A stretch of 64,000 nt of DNA from Silene latifolia (taxonomy: Eukaryota; Streptophyta; Magnoliopsida; Caryophyllales; Caryophyllaceae): positions 198,465,325 to 198,529,324 of the forward strand of contig NC_133536.1 of NCBI RefSeq assembly GCF_048544455.1, in the 5' to 3' direction. The notes beneath the pieces are model-generated. The model did no database searches. It was not told the DNA's origin and saw nothing but the letters and a program-made list of their open reading frames with translations. The position numbers and the translations under genes are program-made. This document shows positions 34,802 through 46,744 of this stretch, piece after piece (position 1 is the first letter of the stretch; every line of letters begins with the position of its first letter).

Positions 34802-37559
34802 TGTAACACCCCGGTTTATAAAAGAAGTCCTCGTCAAGACATTCTCTAATAAAACGGACTGTTACCATCTCGGTTTCCCGAGGTAGTGAATAACAAATTA
34901 AACTCCAAGGCAATTATATAATATTTTAACTTAATTATTACAAACCTCTTTTCAACTCGATTACAAGAACTGACATAAATAAAAGTGAAAGTCTTCTAGA
35001 TGATGATCTAGTCACTAAGTCGTCTGATCCAATGTCTCACGCCCATCAAGCTCCCGTCCTATCTCTTAAACCTGTCAAGACTGCTCCCCATAAAACGGAT
35101 CATCACAGGTGTTCACGAATACACAGGGTCAACCACGAGGTTGAGTAGGGAAAACAAAATAAGTACAACAACAAAATACATAACTCCATTTCCAATTCGT
35201 CACATCCTCCACCTCTCCATATCACACTCCGAATAATCTCCACACCGTATCACATACCCCGAATAATCTCCACACCGTATCACATACCCCGAATAATCTC
35301 CACACCGTATCACATACCCCGAATAATCTCCACACCGTATCACATACCCCCCCGAATAATCTCCACACCGTATCACATACCCTGAATAATCTCCACACCG
35401 TATCACATACCCTGAATAATCTCCACACCGTATCACATACCCCCGAATAATCAATGATATCATACTCAATACGATCATCCTCCAACTCCAATGCATATGA
35501 ATGTTCAAAATAAATTGATGCAAAACAATATATATAAATCAATGAACTCGATGAATCGTAAAATCATGCCGATTACCGATGTTGTGATATCATACTCAAT
35601 ACGATCAAATCAATCAATCACCTTTCCGAATATAAATGATAACGTAAAGCAACAACCAGGAATCAAGTCAACACAATCCAACAATGACGATAATAGGACA
35701 AGTGTATTTCCCTACCTCAAGTGCCAAAAATCCAATTAAGCGATCCGAAAATAAAGTAATGAATTTGATTATCGATCCTTCACGAATCCGCCACCTAAAA
35801 CAATTATAATATTTATAATTACCAACTACTAAATATAGAGATCTCTCAATTAGGAGTCTTCCCGAAATACAATCCCGACACCAACTTATGCCCGGCTGAT
35901 AATTAAAATAACCCGATTAGCATTTGACTCAACTTCCCAAAATAGACAGTTATTAAAGTATAGTTTCTTAAAATGGAAACTTCCCGATATAGTAACTTTT
36001 CCATTAACCCGTCTTTAATTAATTACTTATTATTAATTATTATTTTATTTCCAATAACTCGGGACTAAGCCAAATGATAATTAGAGTATTAAACGAATTG
36101 TGTGATTTAATAAAAACCCAAATCAATCATTGAACAGCTCAACAATCCCGACTCAAAACCCATCTTTAATTAATTTAATATCTCGGGAATTAAATTAAAT
36201 AACCGATATGATAATTAAAAGATCAAACGGATTATTCGATTAAGAGAAACCCGAATTAATTATTAATAAAAGTAATCTAGTGACGACAATTAATTTGTTC
36301 ACTAATAATAATACTAACCCTTTATTTTATAAATAACAAACCCGACTTATGCACTAATATTAAAACGCTTACAAAATATCACAATGGTTATCGTCCCGAC
36401 TCAATTACGAACTTGAAGCCACGCTTTGTACCTCATTTCAACCCGACCCCGACTACCCTTACCCACGACCGGAAGTAGCCACCAGCAGTGGCCGCCGCCA
36501 CTGCCACCGTGGTCCCCCCAACTGCCTGGACCCCACTGGACCTCACCACCGTGGTCGACTCAGGCCGGCGAGTCTGACCACGGTCACCAACATCACCGGA
36601 CGCAGGTGACAACCCCACAAAACCCCTCTGTTTTTCCCTTTATCACCACCGCAACCAACCACTACCTCCTGCCAAACAACCACTATCCTATTCGCCGTCA
36701 TGCATCGTACCCAGGTGTCGTGGCGCCGCCGGTTCGACCTCCCCCGAGTCCACGGTGGCGCCACCCCAAACTCAACCAATCTAACTCGCCTGAAACTGCA
36801 TTTAAACCCGTATGCTACCCCCTCAATCGCTGCCTCCTTTCTCTACCACCACCATCACCTAAAACCACCTCAACAGCCACCACCCTAGTCGACCCTTACC
36901 ACCCTACCCCCTGACTTTGCTATCAACCACCAGTAACGCTTCCCTAAGCCACGAAATGACACCCAAAACTCGACATAATAAAGAAAACAGAGGAAAGAGT
37001 TGGCTCTTACCTTATCCTGCCGCCATAACAGCCACCAGGGCTGTCCACGGCCGACGACAACCGCCAATTGGCCTTCCTTGCTGCGCCGTCACAACCCCTG
37101 CTCTCTCTCTCTCTCTCTCTCTCGTTTGCGTGAGGGGTGTGTAATCATGGAAGAGAATAGGTAGAGTTGTCGGGCTTAATAAGGAAGAAGAGGAACCATG
37201 AAGTATGGTTTGTATGGGTGTTTGAAGTAGGCGTGGAGTATGGTGCGGGAATTGATGTGAACAAGGGAGTATGGGTAGTATAGGGTTCATAAAATAATCA
37301 AGCATGCCTTTTGTTTGTCTCATGGGCACGAAACACCACCCTAATACGGTTTCCCATAATTATTTTGGGTCCGATGTTTAATTATTTAGTTTACCTTTCG
37401 AATCCTTATAAACCCGTCTTAATTAACTTAGCTCGATAACTTAACATAATTCTCGACTAACAATTAACCCGACATAACTAGTAATATAAATGTATAATAA
37501 TTAATATAAAATAATATCCGTTTAATTAATTTTATTATATAAAAATACGGGGTATTACA
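34802..37559 (-). repeat. LARD LTR, left (3' in element sense)
   Basis: Same length as its partner, with few differences. It contains a 30-bp minisatellite, a proline-rich-looking GC segment near 36430-36900 and a CT microsatellite near 37101. Confidence 0.92.
35228..35453. repeat. 30-bp minisatellite in the left LTR
   Basis: About seven units of a 30-bp sequence beginning gaataatctccacaccgtat. Unit joints vary (ctccgaa, ccccgaa, ccctgaa and a longer one). Confidence 0.9.
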
Positions 37560-38779
37560 GTCTTCCCCCCTTAAAATGAACTTCGTCCCGAAGTTCGCTC
37601 CCATACTCAAACCTCAAAATGGTATTGTATATCGTACTTACAAACGTCACGCATTTCTAACACGGTTAACTCACACTTTTGACACATCAATTAAACATAA
37701 CAAAAACGAAATGTTACATTCTGCCCTCCTAAAAATAAACTTCGTCCCGAAGTTTTAGCTCTTCTTTACTTAACCCAATTAACTACGACTAATAACTACC
37801 GGCGAACACAACTGTATAACAATTAAATCCTCATCTGAGAACACCATCATCTTTTCATCTCAATTCCGATCTCAAACTCGACATAAACTCATTAACCATG
37901 GTCGCACTGGACCGCAAACATATCTCCCGTAATCATCACTCGGCTCATAGGCCACTCATAACTCATTACCAGCAGTTTAATCAAACTCTCCTTTTACACA
38001 TCAATTAACTAACAGAAGTAGTAACAAAACATATAGAACTCATTTGCATACGTACCCTACAACTAAACGTCAACTTGGTCAACTATAACCTACAAACAAG
38101 TGCAAATTAAGCATCAAGATTTTACAATCCTCCCCAACTAGAAACATGGTTACGTCCTCGTAACCTTCATTATTATAACAACGGTCTCAAACTACTGCTA
38201 ACAACTTAAAAAGAATAAAAGGTTCTCAACTCACGTTCCAGATAACTGGTTCTTACCAAAGACAATCGATATACAACTCTTTCAAGGATGCTACCGTTAC
38301 CAGTAAAAAAAAAATCATTAGTAATTATTCACCTCACCAATCATTGTAATTTCATACCTTAGAATATAGGGGATCAATCACCATAAGGAAAGAATTAGGG
38401 TCAACACTTTGGTAAATCGATCTTATTAAAATTTATAACCTAATAGGTCCAATCCAACTTTCCTTTACACAATTGTACAAATTCAGGTCAAGACACAGAA
38501 TCACCGATAACAAATGAAGACAACCAGTTTCGCAGTACTTATCGTCCCAGAAATATTTTCAATTCTTATAACAAAGGGTTTAGGAATTATTCACAAATGA
38601 CGAATGCGCCTTGATTGACAAATTCTACAAACATATTGGTCGAGTCAAACAAGCGGGTAAACCTCGTTATTGGGAAGTTAACATACAAGACTATCATGCA
38701 TAAAATTTCGTTATTGGTATTAAATATGTTTAACTGCACTCAACACCATGACATACAAGGTTAATGTATTTAACGACAC

Positions 38780-38821
<42 letters not shown>

Positions 38822-39906
38822 ATTATTCGTTACCTGTCATGCTAATATCAACTTACCATGTTAACACGTAACTCATTTAAATCACCAAATCACATTTCCC
38901 GTTTCGACATTCGTAACCAACCACAACCCACCAATTCGCTATGTGAACGAACAACATGACTAACTTGACTCACCACTTGTGACTCCGTTCTAATTTCATT
39001 ACTCCAGACTTAGCAACTATCATGAAACCATTCAACCAGACACTAGCTGGAAATCTCCTACCGAATTTATACTCACACGACAAAATTTAGCTTCATTTTC
39101 AAACTTTTACTTTCATACTGGACGGTGATTAAATTTTCTTAACATAATCTTATAACAGGGCCGTCATAGAATCCATTTACAGCTTACTACAAACTCAAAA
39201 TCAGATAGACTTAATTCAATTCCTTTAAACAAAACAAGCTGAGGTGTGGACTCATATATTAGAATCTTACAGATTCAGCTTATTCATTTCAGTCCTATCT
39301 TTACTAATGAACGTCTATTACCTCAATCATCAGGATTTTAGTTGCACTTCTTTACTCAGTTATATTCACGACTCAATTAAACTTAACTATAACAACTATC
39401 ATTTAAACCAGCGCATATCATATGAATCATTAAAGGGTTATCCCATTATAATATTGCCAACATAGTTATCATGAACAATCTTTATTAAAATATAATTGCT
39501 AGTGACGACTCGAGAATATAGATATTTCAAATGTCGTATTATATCAAACAATTTCCTTTATATCATGCTCCTACAATTGCAAGGATCCCTTTAGTATTTT
39601 ATGACGGTATAATGATGAACATATCCATTAAGAATTAACAACACTGCTTATTATCATGTTATAGGTTTTAGGTTCAATTGAAATATTTGAATGCAATGAA
39701 GGTAATAAGTATAACTTTAGGCACACAACTCACATGAAAGTCTTGAAAACTCAGATGACACCCTACATGGGTGGACATTTAAACACGATCATTACCACCA
39801 TCCATGTGTAAACTTTTAAACAAAATTATTGTAAATATTCATGCGAGTATATTAGAGAAAAATTAAATTAACTTTTAACGCCATCCACTATGCTCTGATA
39901 CCACTT

Positions 39907-42664
39907 TGTAACACCCCGGTTTATAAAAGAAGTCCTCGTCAAGACATTCTCTAATAAAACGGACTGTTACCATCTCGGTTTCCCGAGGTAGTGAATAACA
40001 AATTAAACTCCAAGGCAATTATATAATATTTTAACTTAATTATTACAAACCTCTTTTCAACTCGATTACAAGAACTGACATAAATAAAAGTGAAAGTCTT
40101 CTAGATGATGATCTAGTCACTAAGTCGTCTGATCCAATGTCTCACGCCCATCAAGCTCCCGTCCTATCTCTTAAACCTGTCAAGACTGCTCCCCATAAAA
40201 CGGATCATCACAGGTGTTCACGAATACACAGGGTCAACCACGAGGTTGAGTAGGGAAAACAAAATAAGTACAACAACAAAATACATAACTCCATTTCCAA
40301 TTCGTCACATCCTCCACCTCTCCATATCACAGACCCTGAATAATCTCCACACCGTATCACATACCCTGAATAATCTCCACACCGTATCACATACCCTGAA
40401 TAATCTCCACACCGTATCACATACCCTGAATAATCTCCACACCGTATCACATACCCTGAATAATCTCCACACCGTATCACATACCCTGAATAATCTCCAC
40501 ACCGTATCACATACCCTGAATAATCTCCACACCGTATCACATACCCTGAATAATCAATGATATCATACTCAATACGATCATCCTCCAACTCCAATGCATA
40601 TGAATGTTCAAAATAAATTGATGCAAAACAATATATATAAATCAATGAACTGATGAATCGTAAAATCATGCCAGTTACCCGATGTTGTGATACCATACTC
40701 AATACGATCAAATCAGTCAATCACCTTTCCGAATATAAATGATAACGTAAAGCAACAACCAGGAATCAAGTCAACACAATCCAACAATGACGATAATAGG
40801 ACAAGTGTATTTCCCTACCTCAAGTGCCAGCAAATCCAATTAAGCAGTCCAGAAATAAAGTAATGAATTTGATTATCGATCCTTCACGAATCCGCCACCT
40901 AAAACAATTATAATATTTATAATTACCAACTACTAAATATAGAGATCTCTCAATTAGGAGTCTTCCCGAAATACAATCCCGACACCAACTTATGCCCGGC
41001 TGATAATTAAAATAACCCGATTAGCATTTGACTCAACTTCCCAAAATAGACAGTTATTAAAGTATAGTTTCTTAAAATGGAAACTTCCCGATATAGTAAC
41101 TTTTCCATTAACCCGTCTTTAATTAATTACTTATTATTAATTATTATTTTATTTCCAATAACTCGGGACTAAGCCAAATGATAATTAGAGTATTAAACGA
41201 ATTGTGTGATTTAATAAAAACCCAAATCAATCATTGAACAGCTCAACAATCCCGACTCAAAACCCATCTTTAATTAATTTAATATCTCGGGAATTAAATT
41301 AAATAACCGATATGATAATTAAAAGATCAAACGGATTATTCGATTAAGAGAAACCCGAATTAATTATTAATAAAAGTAATCTAGTGACGACAATTAATTT
41401 GTTCACTAATAATAATACTAACCCTTTATTTTATAAATAACAAACCCGACTTATGCACTAATATTAAAACGCTTACAAAATATCACAATGGTTATCGTCC
41501 CGACTCAATTACGAACTTGAAGCCACGCTTTGTACCTCATTTCAACCCGACCCCGACTACCCTTACCCACGACCGGAAGTAGCCACCAGCAGTGGCCGCC
41601 GCCACTGCCACCGTGGTCCCCCCAACTGCCTGGACCCCACTGGACCTCACCACCGTGGTCGACTCAGGCCGGCGAGTCTGACCACGGTCACCAACATCAC
41701 CGGACGCAGGTGACAACCCCACAAAACCCCTCTGTTTTTCCCTTTATCACCACCGCAACCAACCACTACCTCCTGCCAAACAACCACTATCCTATTCGCC
41801 GTCATGCATCGTACCCCGTGTCGTGGCGCCGCCGGTTCGACCTCCCCCGAGTCCACGGTGGCGCCACCCCAAACTCAACCAATCTAACTCGCTTTGAAAC
41901 GCATTTAAACCCGTATGCTACCCCTCAATCGCCGCCTCCTTTCTCTACCACCACCATCACCTAAAACCACCTCAACAATGACCACCACCCTAGTCGACCC
42001 TTACCACCCTACCCCCTGACTTTGCTATCAACCACCAGTAACGCTTCCCTAAGCCACGAAATGACACCCAAAACTCGACATAATAAAGAAAACAGAGGAA
42101 AGAGTTGGCTCTTACCTTATCCTGCCGCCATAACACCACCGGGGCTGTCCACGGCCGACGACAACCGCCAATTGGCCTTCCTTGTCGCTGCGCCACAACC
42201 CCCCGCTCTCTCTCTCTCTCTCTCTCTCGTTTGCGTGAGGGGTGTGTAATCATGGAAGAGAATAGGTAGAGTTGTCGGGCTTAATAAGGAAGAAGAGGAA
42301 CCATGAAGTATGGTTTGTATGGGTGTTTGAAGTAGGCGTGGAGTATGGTGCGGGAATTGATGTGAACAAGGGAGTATGGGTAGTATAGGGTTCATAAAAT
42401 AATCAAGCATGCCTTTTGTTTGTCTCATGGGCACGAAACACCACCCTAATACGGTTTCCCATAATTATTTTGGGTCCGATGTTTAATTATTTAGTTTACC
42501 TTTCGAATCCTTATAAACCCGTCTTAATTAACTTAGCTCGATAACTTAACATAATTCTCGACTAACAATTAACCCGACATAACTAGTAATATAAATGTAT
42601 AATAATTAATATAAAATAATATCCGTTTAATTAATTTTATTATATAAAAATACGGGGTATTACA
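39907..42664 (-). repeat. LARD LTR, right (5' in element sense)
   Basis: Partner of 34802-37559, adjacent to the primer site. Confidence 0.92.
40334..40555. repeat. 30-bp minisatellite in the right LTR
   Basis: About seven to eight units with period exactly 30, homogeneous with the ccctgaa joint, unlike the mixed array in the left LTR. Confidence 0.9.
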
Positions 42665-43164
42665 GAAATAGTATACGAAACTAACTAAAAGTTCAAAAAA
42701 ATCTTCATTATCATGCCATGACTCATAACATATGTTTTTAATAGTAGTTGGTGATTATTAAAAGTGATTTATGATGTTTCTCATATACAATGGTAATACA
42801 ACATTAATAAGTTAGAATAAAGGTCAAAGTATCGTCGTTTGATAATAATAAAGTTAATGAAGAGTTAAACGAGGTTATGAACGAGGTTATGATGGAGAAA
42901 AACTAAGAAGTTTAGAGGTACAACGTAGACTTAAAAAAAAAAGGAGGGGTATAACATAGGAAATCGAAAAACGCAGGATTACACGGTAGAATATCCCAAA
43001 AAAAAATCAAGTGTTAACAATAATAAATAATAAATAATTACATAAACATAACTTAAACAATGTACTTCCTCCTATTCACTAAAATCTTCAAAGACGAAAT
43101 ATAGTGGACATGATTTCCAACGAAATATCGAAAAAAAGAAGAGGATCAAATTACCTTTGTAGTA

Positions 43165-43408
43165 ATGACCTTACTTGAACAGGATCTTTCCTATAGGGTT
43201 GTACCTCTGTATCCTTGAGATCTACAGAGGCAGGTGACTGGGTGCATGTGGTTGATGAACCATTAGCCTTGCGACCAGAGCGTGATTGACAACGACTGGC
43301 CATCAATTGTAAGATATTGTAAGATTGTCGGTTCACTGTAGATGATCGTTCCCTAGACCATTACTGGGCTTGGGATGGTCGTAAGGCTGTCTGACACATC
43401 TAAAAAAA
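43165..43408 (+). mobile_element. Retroposed sequence of unknown origin with 17-bp target duplication
   Basis: A 244-bp insertion is bordered by aaattacctttgtagta (43148-43164 and 43409-43425) and ends with an A-run before the second copy. This is a LINE-machinery signature. The equivalent place upstream of the gene at 50838 (about 49070-49110) lacks it. I could not match the inserted sequence to a SINE or gene; an open frame on its minus strand (LQLMASRCQSRSGRKANGSS) is not recognised. Confidence 0.65.
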
Positions 43409-43693
43409 AAATTACCTTTGTAGTATGGAATTCCAAGACATTTACTATTAGAAATAGAAATACTCTGTATTACCTAATCAAAAAAAAAAAAAAAGAAATA
43501 CTCCGTATTAGGTAATCTCACTAGGTAATGATATCCAACTCGAGTCGATCAAGGAAAACAAAAACCTTAAAACGCACAACTTCTATTTAAGTTGTTAATT
43601 TAATCTTTTACATGTACATCGATCCCTTTTATCGTCTTTAAATTTCTTACAAAATACGTACTTGAATTTCTATTGTTTTGTTTCTAGTAAAAT

Positions 43694-44869
43694 ATGGCTT
43701 CCGATTTCTCGATGTTGCCTGTTGATCTTCTCGGTGTCATTGCATTAAAGTTGGAAACTTTCGAAGATTTTTTTGAGTTTTCTGCTGTATGTCGTTCATG
43801 GAATCGTGCTTCGTCTTCAGTAAAGCACCAATGGACAGCTACACCAATTGTACCATGGCTATTACTTGCTGAAAACAATCAGGATAATCCCGATTGTGTT
43901 CGCAAGATTTTTAATCTCAGTAATAACAAGTGTTATAAATTCAGTCTCCCTGAGACTTTCGGAGCAAGGTGTTGGGGTACGTCTTATGGCTGGATTGCAA
44001 TGATTGACCGTAACTTGGATGTTCAATTGTTTAATCCAATTACTAAGGCACAAATTCCTTTCCCTTCTCTAAAACCCCCACGTACTTATTTTAATCCTCG
44101 AAGTGGTGAAAGTTACCAGAATTGGTTTTTGGATAGTTCTGCGGACAAGGTGATTGTGCTTAAAGTACCTCAAAATGATCATTACGAGTTTGTTGTTATG
44201 TTAGTTCGTCAGCATTGCTATAGTGTAGCAATCGCTAGGCACGGCGACCAATGGTGGACATCTGTCTCCATCAAATCAAAAGGTCGGATGCTTGATGTTG
44301 TTGAAATTGATGATAATATATTAGCTTTATACAACGACGGATCAATTGTATCTTTGAATGTCAAGGAATTCAACGCGCTTGAGCATATAAAACCAGTAGA
44401 TTATTCACCGTGTGGCCATGAATTATTCGTCAAGTTCAACCGTGGGCATGTGTACCATACATATTTGGTCCGATCAGGTAGTGATCTCCTCGCAGTGTTA
44501 AGATACAGGGAACAAGTGGGTAATGAGAAAGACGATGATGATATTTTTTGTCAGACAATTGATTTTGAGGTGTATAGATTTAGAACAGTAGACAAAAGTT
44601 GGGAGGAAATTGATGATTTGGGGGAAGTGGCATTGGTCGTAGGTCGTAATTCTTCCATGTGTGTTTCTGTAGGACATACCAATGGATTGCAACGTAATTG
44701 CATATATTTCACCGATGATTATCATTTGTTTTGGGGATCAGTAAGAGAGCCTGGTGGACATGATACAGGTGTCTTTGACTTCGAGAGTGGCGACATATGG
44801 CCATTCTACGAAGGTGATGATATCCATTCAATATTTTCTCCACCTACCCTGTTTATTCCCCAATTTTAA
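43694..44869 (+). CDS. F-box/KIB (DUF295) protein, intact, block A copy
   Basis: A single exon of 391 codons. The F-box lies at about residues 3-45 (FSMLPVDLLGVIALKLETFE, CRSWNRASS). The KIB region has IVPWLLLAENNQDNPDC, LPETFGARCWGTSYGWIAMI, VQLFNPITKAQIPFPSLKPP, VLKVPQNDHYEFVVMLV, YLVRSGSDLLAVLRYREQVG, FEVYRFRTVDKSW, GEVALVVGRNSSMC, NCIYFTDDYHLFW and FDFESGDIWPFYEGDD. The acidic stretch is only EKDDDD. The last 260 residues are nearly the same as in the copy at 60722, while the first 130 differ at about 17 places. The upstream 150 bp are also shared with 60722. Confidence 0.92.
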   Translation: MASDFSMLPVDLLGVIALKLETFEDFFEFSAVCRSWNRASSSVKHQWTATPIVPWLLLAENNQDNPDCVRKIFNLSNNKCYKFSLPETFGARCWGTSYGWIAMIDRNLDVQLFNPITKAQIPFPSLKPPRTYFNPRSGESYQNWFLDSSADKVIVLKVPQNDHYEFVVMLVRQHCYSVAIARHGDQWWTSVSIKSKGRMLDVVEIDDNILALYNDGSIVSLNVKEFNALEHIKPVDYSPCGHELFVKFNRGHVYHTYLVRSGSDLLAVLRYREQVGNEKDDDDIFCQTIDFEVYRFRTVDKSWEEIDDLGEVALVVGRNSSMCVSVGHTNGLQRNCIYFTDDYHLFWGSVREPGGHDTGVFDFESGDIWPFYEGDDIHSIFSPPTLFIPQF

Positions 44870-45177
44870 AATGTTTTATCATACGAAGTACGATTTTTTT
44901 TTTAGTTACATGAAATGGAGTAGTCGTTTGAGGGTTAGCGATGGCTTCTGGTCTATTTTGTTTGTTAGGAGACTCCTTTTCTTCTATCATTCGATTATAT
45001 TGAATTCGATTTTATTTTTGTTCCATTTAGATTGAATTGAGTTCCAAGTACTATTTAGGCTACTTATATCATCAAGAGTTTGGTTGATTCATCAATTCAG
45101 ATATTTTCGTTTGATTTTTCAAGTTCAGAATTTATTTCAAGAGGCCTAAAAATAAGTCATTTATAGACGAAAGTTAG

Positions 45178-45396
45178 TGTTGGGTTTGTGCCTTGATTCT
45201 ATTATATAAACTCTCTAAGCTTCTACCTAGCAGTCATACCGTCTGAATCTGTAATCTGAAAACTCCTCACATATCAATAAAACTCTCTCCCTTCTGCCCT
45301 GTGGACGTAGCTAACACACCGTTAGTGAACCACGTAAATCTGTGCGTTTGTCTCTTTATTGTTTTTATCAGTTCTTTCTTGCTTTCTGTTATAACA
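45178..45396 (+). mobile_element. Solo LTR, copia-like, 219 bp
   Basis: Starts TGTTGGGTTTGTGCC and ends TTATAACA, with target duplication GTTAG on both sides (45173-45177 and 45397-45401). It has ATATAAACT and GTGGACGTAGC to ACCACGTAAATC, features common in plant copia LTRs. The paralogous flank at about 62190 lacks it. Only the LTR remains, so it is a fossil. Confidence 0.85.
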
Positions 45397-45485
45397 GTTA
45401 GTCTTGTAAAATACATGTATTCTACAAACTTGTTACGTAAGACCGCCTTAAAAAAAATGTATAAATAATAAATTCAGCGCCAATA

Positions 45486-45560
45486 ACTTCCGATTTCTCG
45501 ACGTTGCCTCTTGATACATCTTCTTAGTTCTTAGTATCATTGAACCAAAGATTGAATTAG
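45486..45560 (+). pseudogene. N-terminal relic of a KIB F-box gene
   Basis: acttccgatttctcgacgtt and gcctcttgat match the start of the MASDFSTLPLD-type genes, then degrade. The paralogous relic is at 62281-62350, so it predates the block duplication. Confidence 0.6.
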
Positions 45561-45635
45561 GTTTCGGGTACACAATTCAGATTGAGTGTTCCTTTAGTTG
45601 TGAAATTCCTTCTGTGCTATCATTCAGTTATAAAC

Positions 45636-46489
45636 TGTTGGAAATAGGGGCTACTATTTGCATAGTCTTTTTTCCATTTTGTCCCACATTGGTGAGGAAT
45701 AGTGTTTGTGTTGTGTTTATATATGACCACACTCCTTACCATATCACTAGTGGGTCATGGGAGGCTTTTGTGGAAGCTTTGCGAGGTGCTTAATTCAGCT
45801 CGCACACGCGCGCGCGCGCGTGCCCGTGCCCGAGCCCGGCCCGGCCCGGCCCGTGCCCGAGCCCGGCCCGGCCCGGATCCGGATCCGGATCCGGATTCGG
45901 GATTTGGGATTTGGGATTCGCCTGCGGCGGGCTTTGCCTATCTTTTTGGGCCAGAGCCGTTTGTTTTTGACTGAAGAGTACCAGTCTTTGTCATTGCTTG
46001 CTCTATGCACTAATCGTTAAGTCTTGTTGGTAGTCTTTGTTAGGCTCCCCGCACCGACCTGTTAGTGCCGATAGGCTCCTCTCCACTTGTGTAAATGCTG
46101 CATTAATAATGCTGCAGTGGACCTGCTCTTGACAGTGACTCGTTGATCTATTTTGCTATAAATAGATCAACATTCTTCAGCATTAATTACAACAGCAATC
46201 ACTCTCCCTTCTCTCTAATCTCTTCTTCTCTTATCTTCTCCTCTATAATTCCTGGGTGAAGTAATAGATTCTGTCGTTCCAAGTCTCACAGTTCCGAGTG
46301 GGCGAAACTGAGTTGGAGACTGTAGTGTTATCCTTGGGGAACTACCTAGGCACTAGGCGATCGCCACCACCACGGTCGTACCGGAATATAGTTTTCAAGG
46401 CAGTGGCTACCTTACCACGGCACTACTAATCGGGTTATTTCTATTCTGGTTTTCTTGCTTTTCATTGTTACTGCAGTTTACGACTAACA
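45636..46489 (+). mobile_element. Solo LTR, 854 bp
   Basis: Starts TGTTGGAAATAGGGG and ends GACTAACA, with target duplication TAAAC (45631-45635 and 46490-46494). It has a core promoter (CTATAAATAGATC near 46158) and a GC-rich stretch at 45805-45900 with CG, CCGGCC and GGATCC simple repeats. The equivalent site in block B (about 62390-62400) is uninterrupted. Only the LTR is left; the family was not decided. Confidence 0.82.
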
Positions 46490-46600
46490 TAAACTTCTTA
46501 CATAAAACCGCATTCCATAAAATAATATTTAAGTTGAATACCTAGATTAAGGAAATTAAATTTGACTGCTTACCCTATAACCTAAAAAAATTTGGACCAC

Positions 46601-46608
46601 TATATAAA
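46601..46608 (+). promoter_or_regulatory. TATA box of the KIB copy at 46745
   Basis: TATATAAA after tttggaccac, 144 bp before the ATG. The same box lies at the same distance in the paralogue at 62649. Confidence 0.55.
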
Positions 46609-46744
46609 AATTGATAAATCCCACAAGACTCCAACTCGAATTCGTCAGGCTCACGGTTACTATAAATTGTTTAATTAGTTGTGTTTGTTAAATTAATTTC
46701 ACTTTCTTTATTTTACTTTTCAGTTTATATTCTTTCTTTTTTAG

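Larger units (their letters stand above)
34802..42664 (-). mobile_element. LARD-type LTR retrotransposon (non-coding), 7.9 kb
   Basis: Two 2758-bp LTRs (34802-37559 and 39907-42664) flank a 2347-bp interior. The target duplication GAAAT is intact (34797-34801 and 42665-42669). The LTRs end TGTAACACCCCGG and CGGGGTATTACA. The primer site reads on the minus strand (TGGTATCAGAGC, from plus 39892-39903) and the purine tract (aaggggggaaga on the minus strand) adjoins the LTR at 37559, so the element runs right to left. The interior has no gag or pol domain, as in large retrotransposon derivatives. The TTCGTCCCGAAGTTC motif near the purine tract recalls Ty3/gypsy chromoviruses. The LTRs look nearly identical, so insertion is young. 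The ends look whole. Confidence 0.92.
33739..42997. mobile_element. Long-TIR DNA element, split by later insertions
   Basis: The left arm (33739 on: gggatattttacggtgtgcc, then ttggttttctacattgtacc, cctcctttttttta) is the reverse complement of the right arm ending at 42997 (acggtagaatatccc at its end), with homology over about 100 bp. Removing the Harbinger-like element and the LARD leaves a body of about 570 bp. Long inverted repeats and no coding sequence suggest a MULE-type MITE, but a clear target duplication was not found. Confidence 0.65.

Noticed and set aside
35200-35542. Open frames on the minus strand with DTVWRLF or RCGDYSGYVI repeats (also at 40208-40720)
   Set aside because: They are translations of the 30-bp minisatellite, whose length is a multiple of three, so several frames stay open. 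No gene context.
35228-40555. CRISPR-like look of regularly spaced 30-bp repeats
   Set aside because: The units are contiguous without spacers, lie inside LTRs and the DNA is from a plant.
36426-42434. Proline-rich and other open frames in both LARD LTRs
   Set aside because: Compositional by-products of a GC-rich segment, present equally in both LTRs, with no domain.
45805-45900. CpG-island-like GC-rich stretch
   Set aside because: It lies inside a solo LTR and is made of simple repeats.
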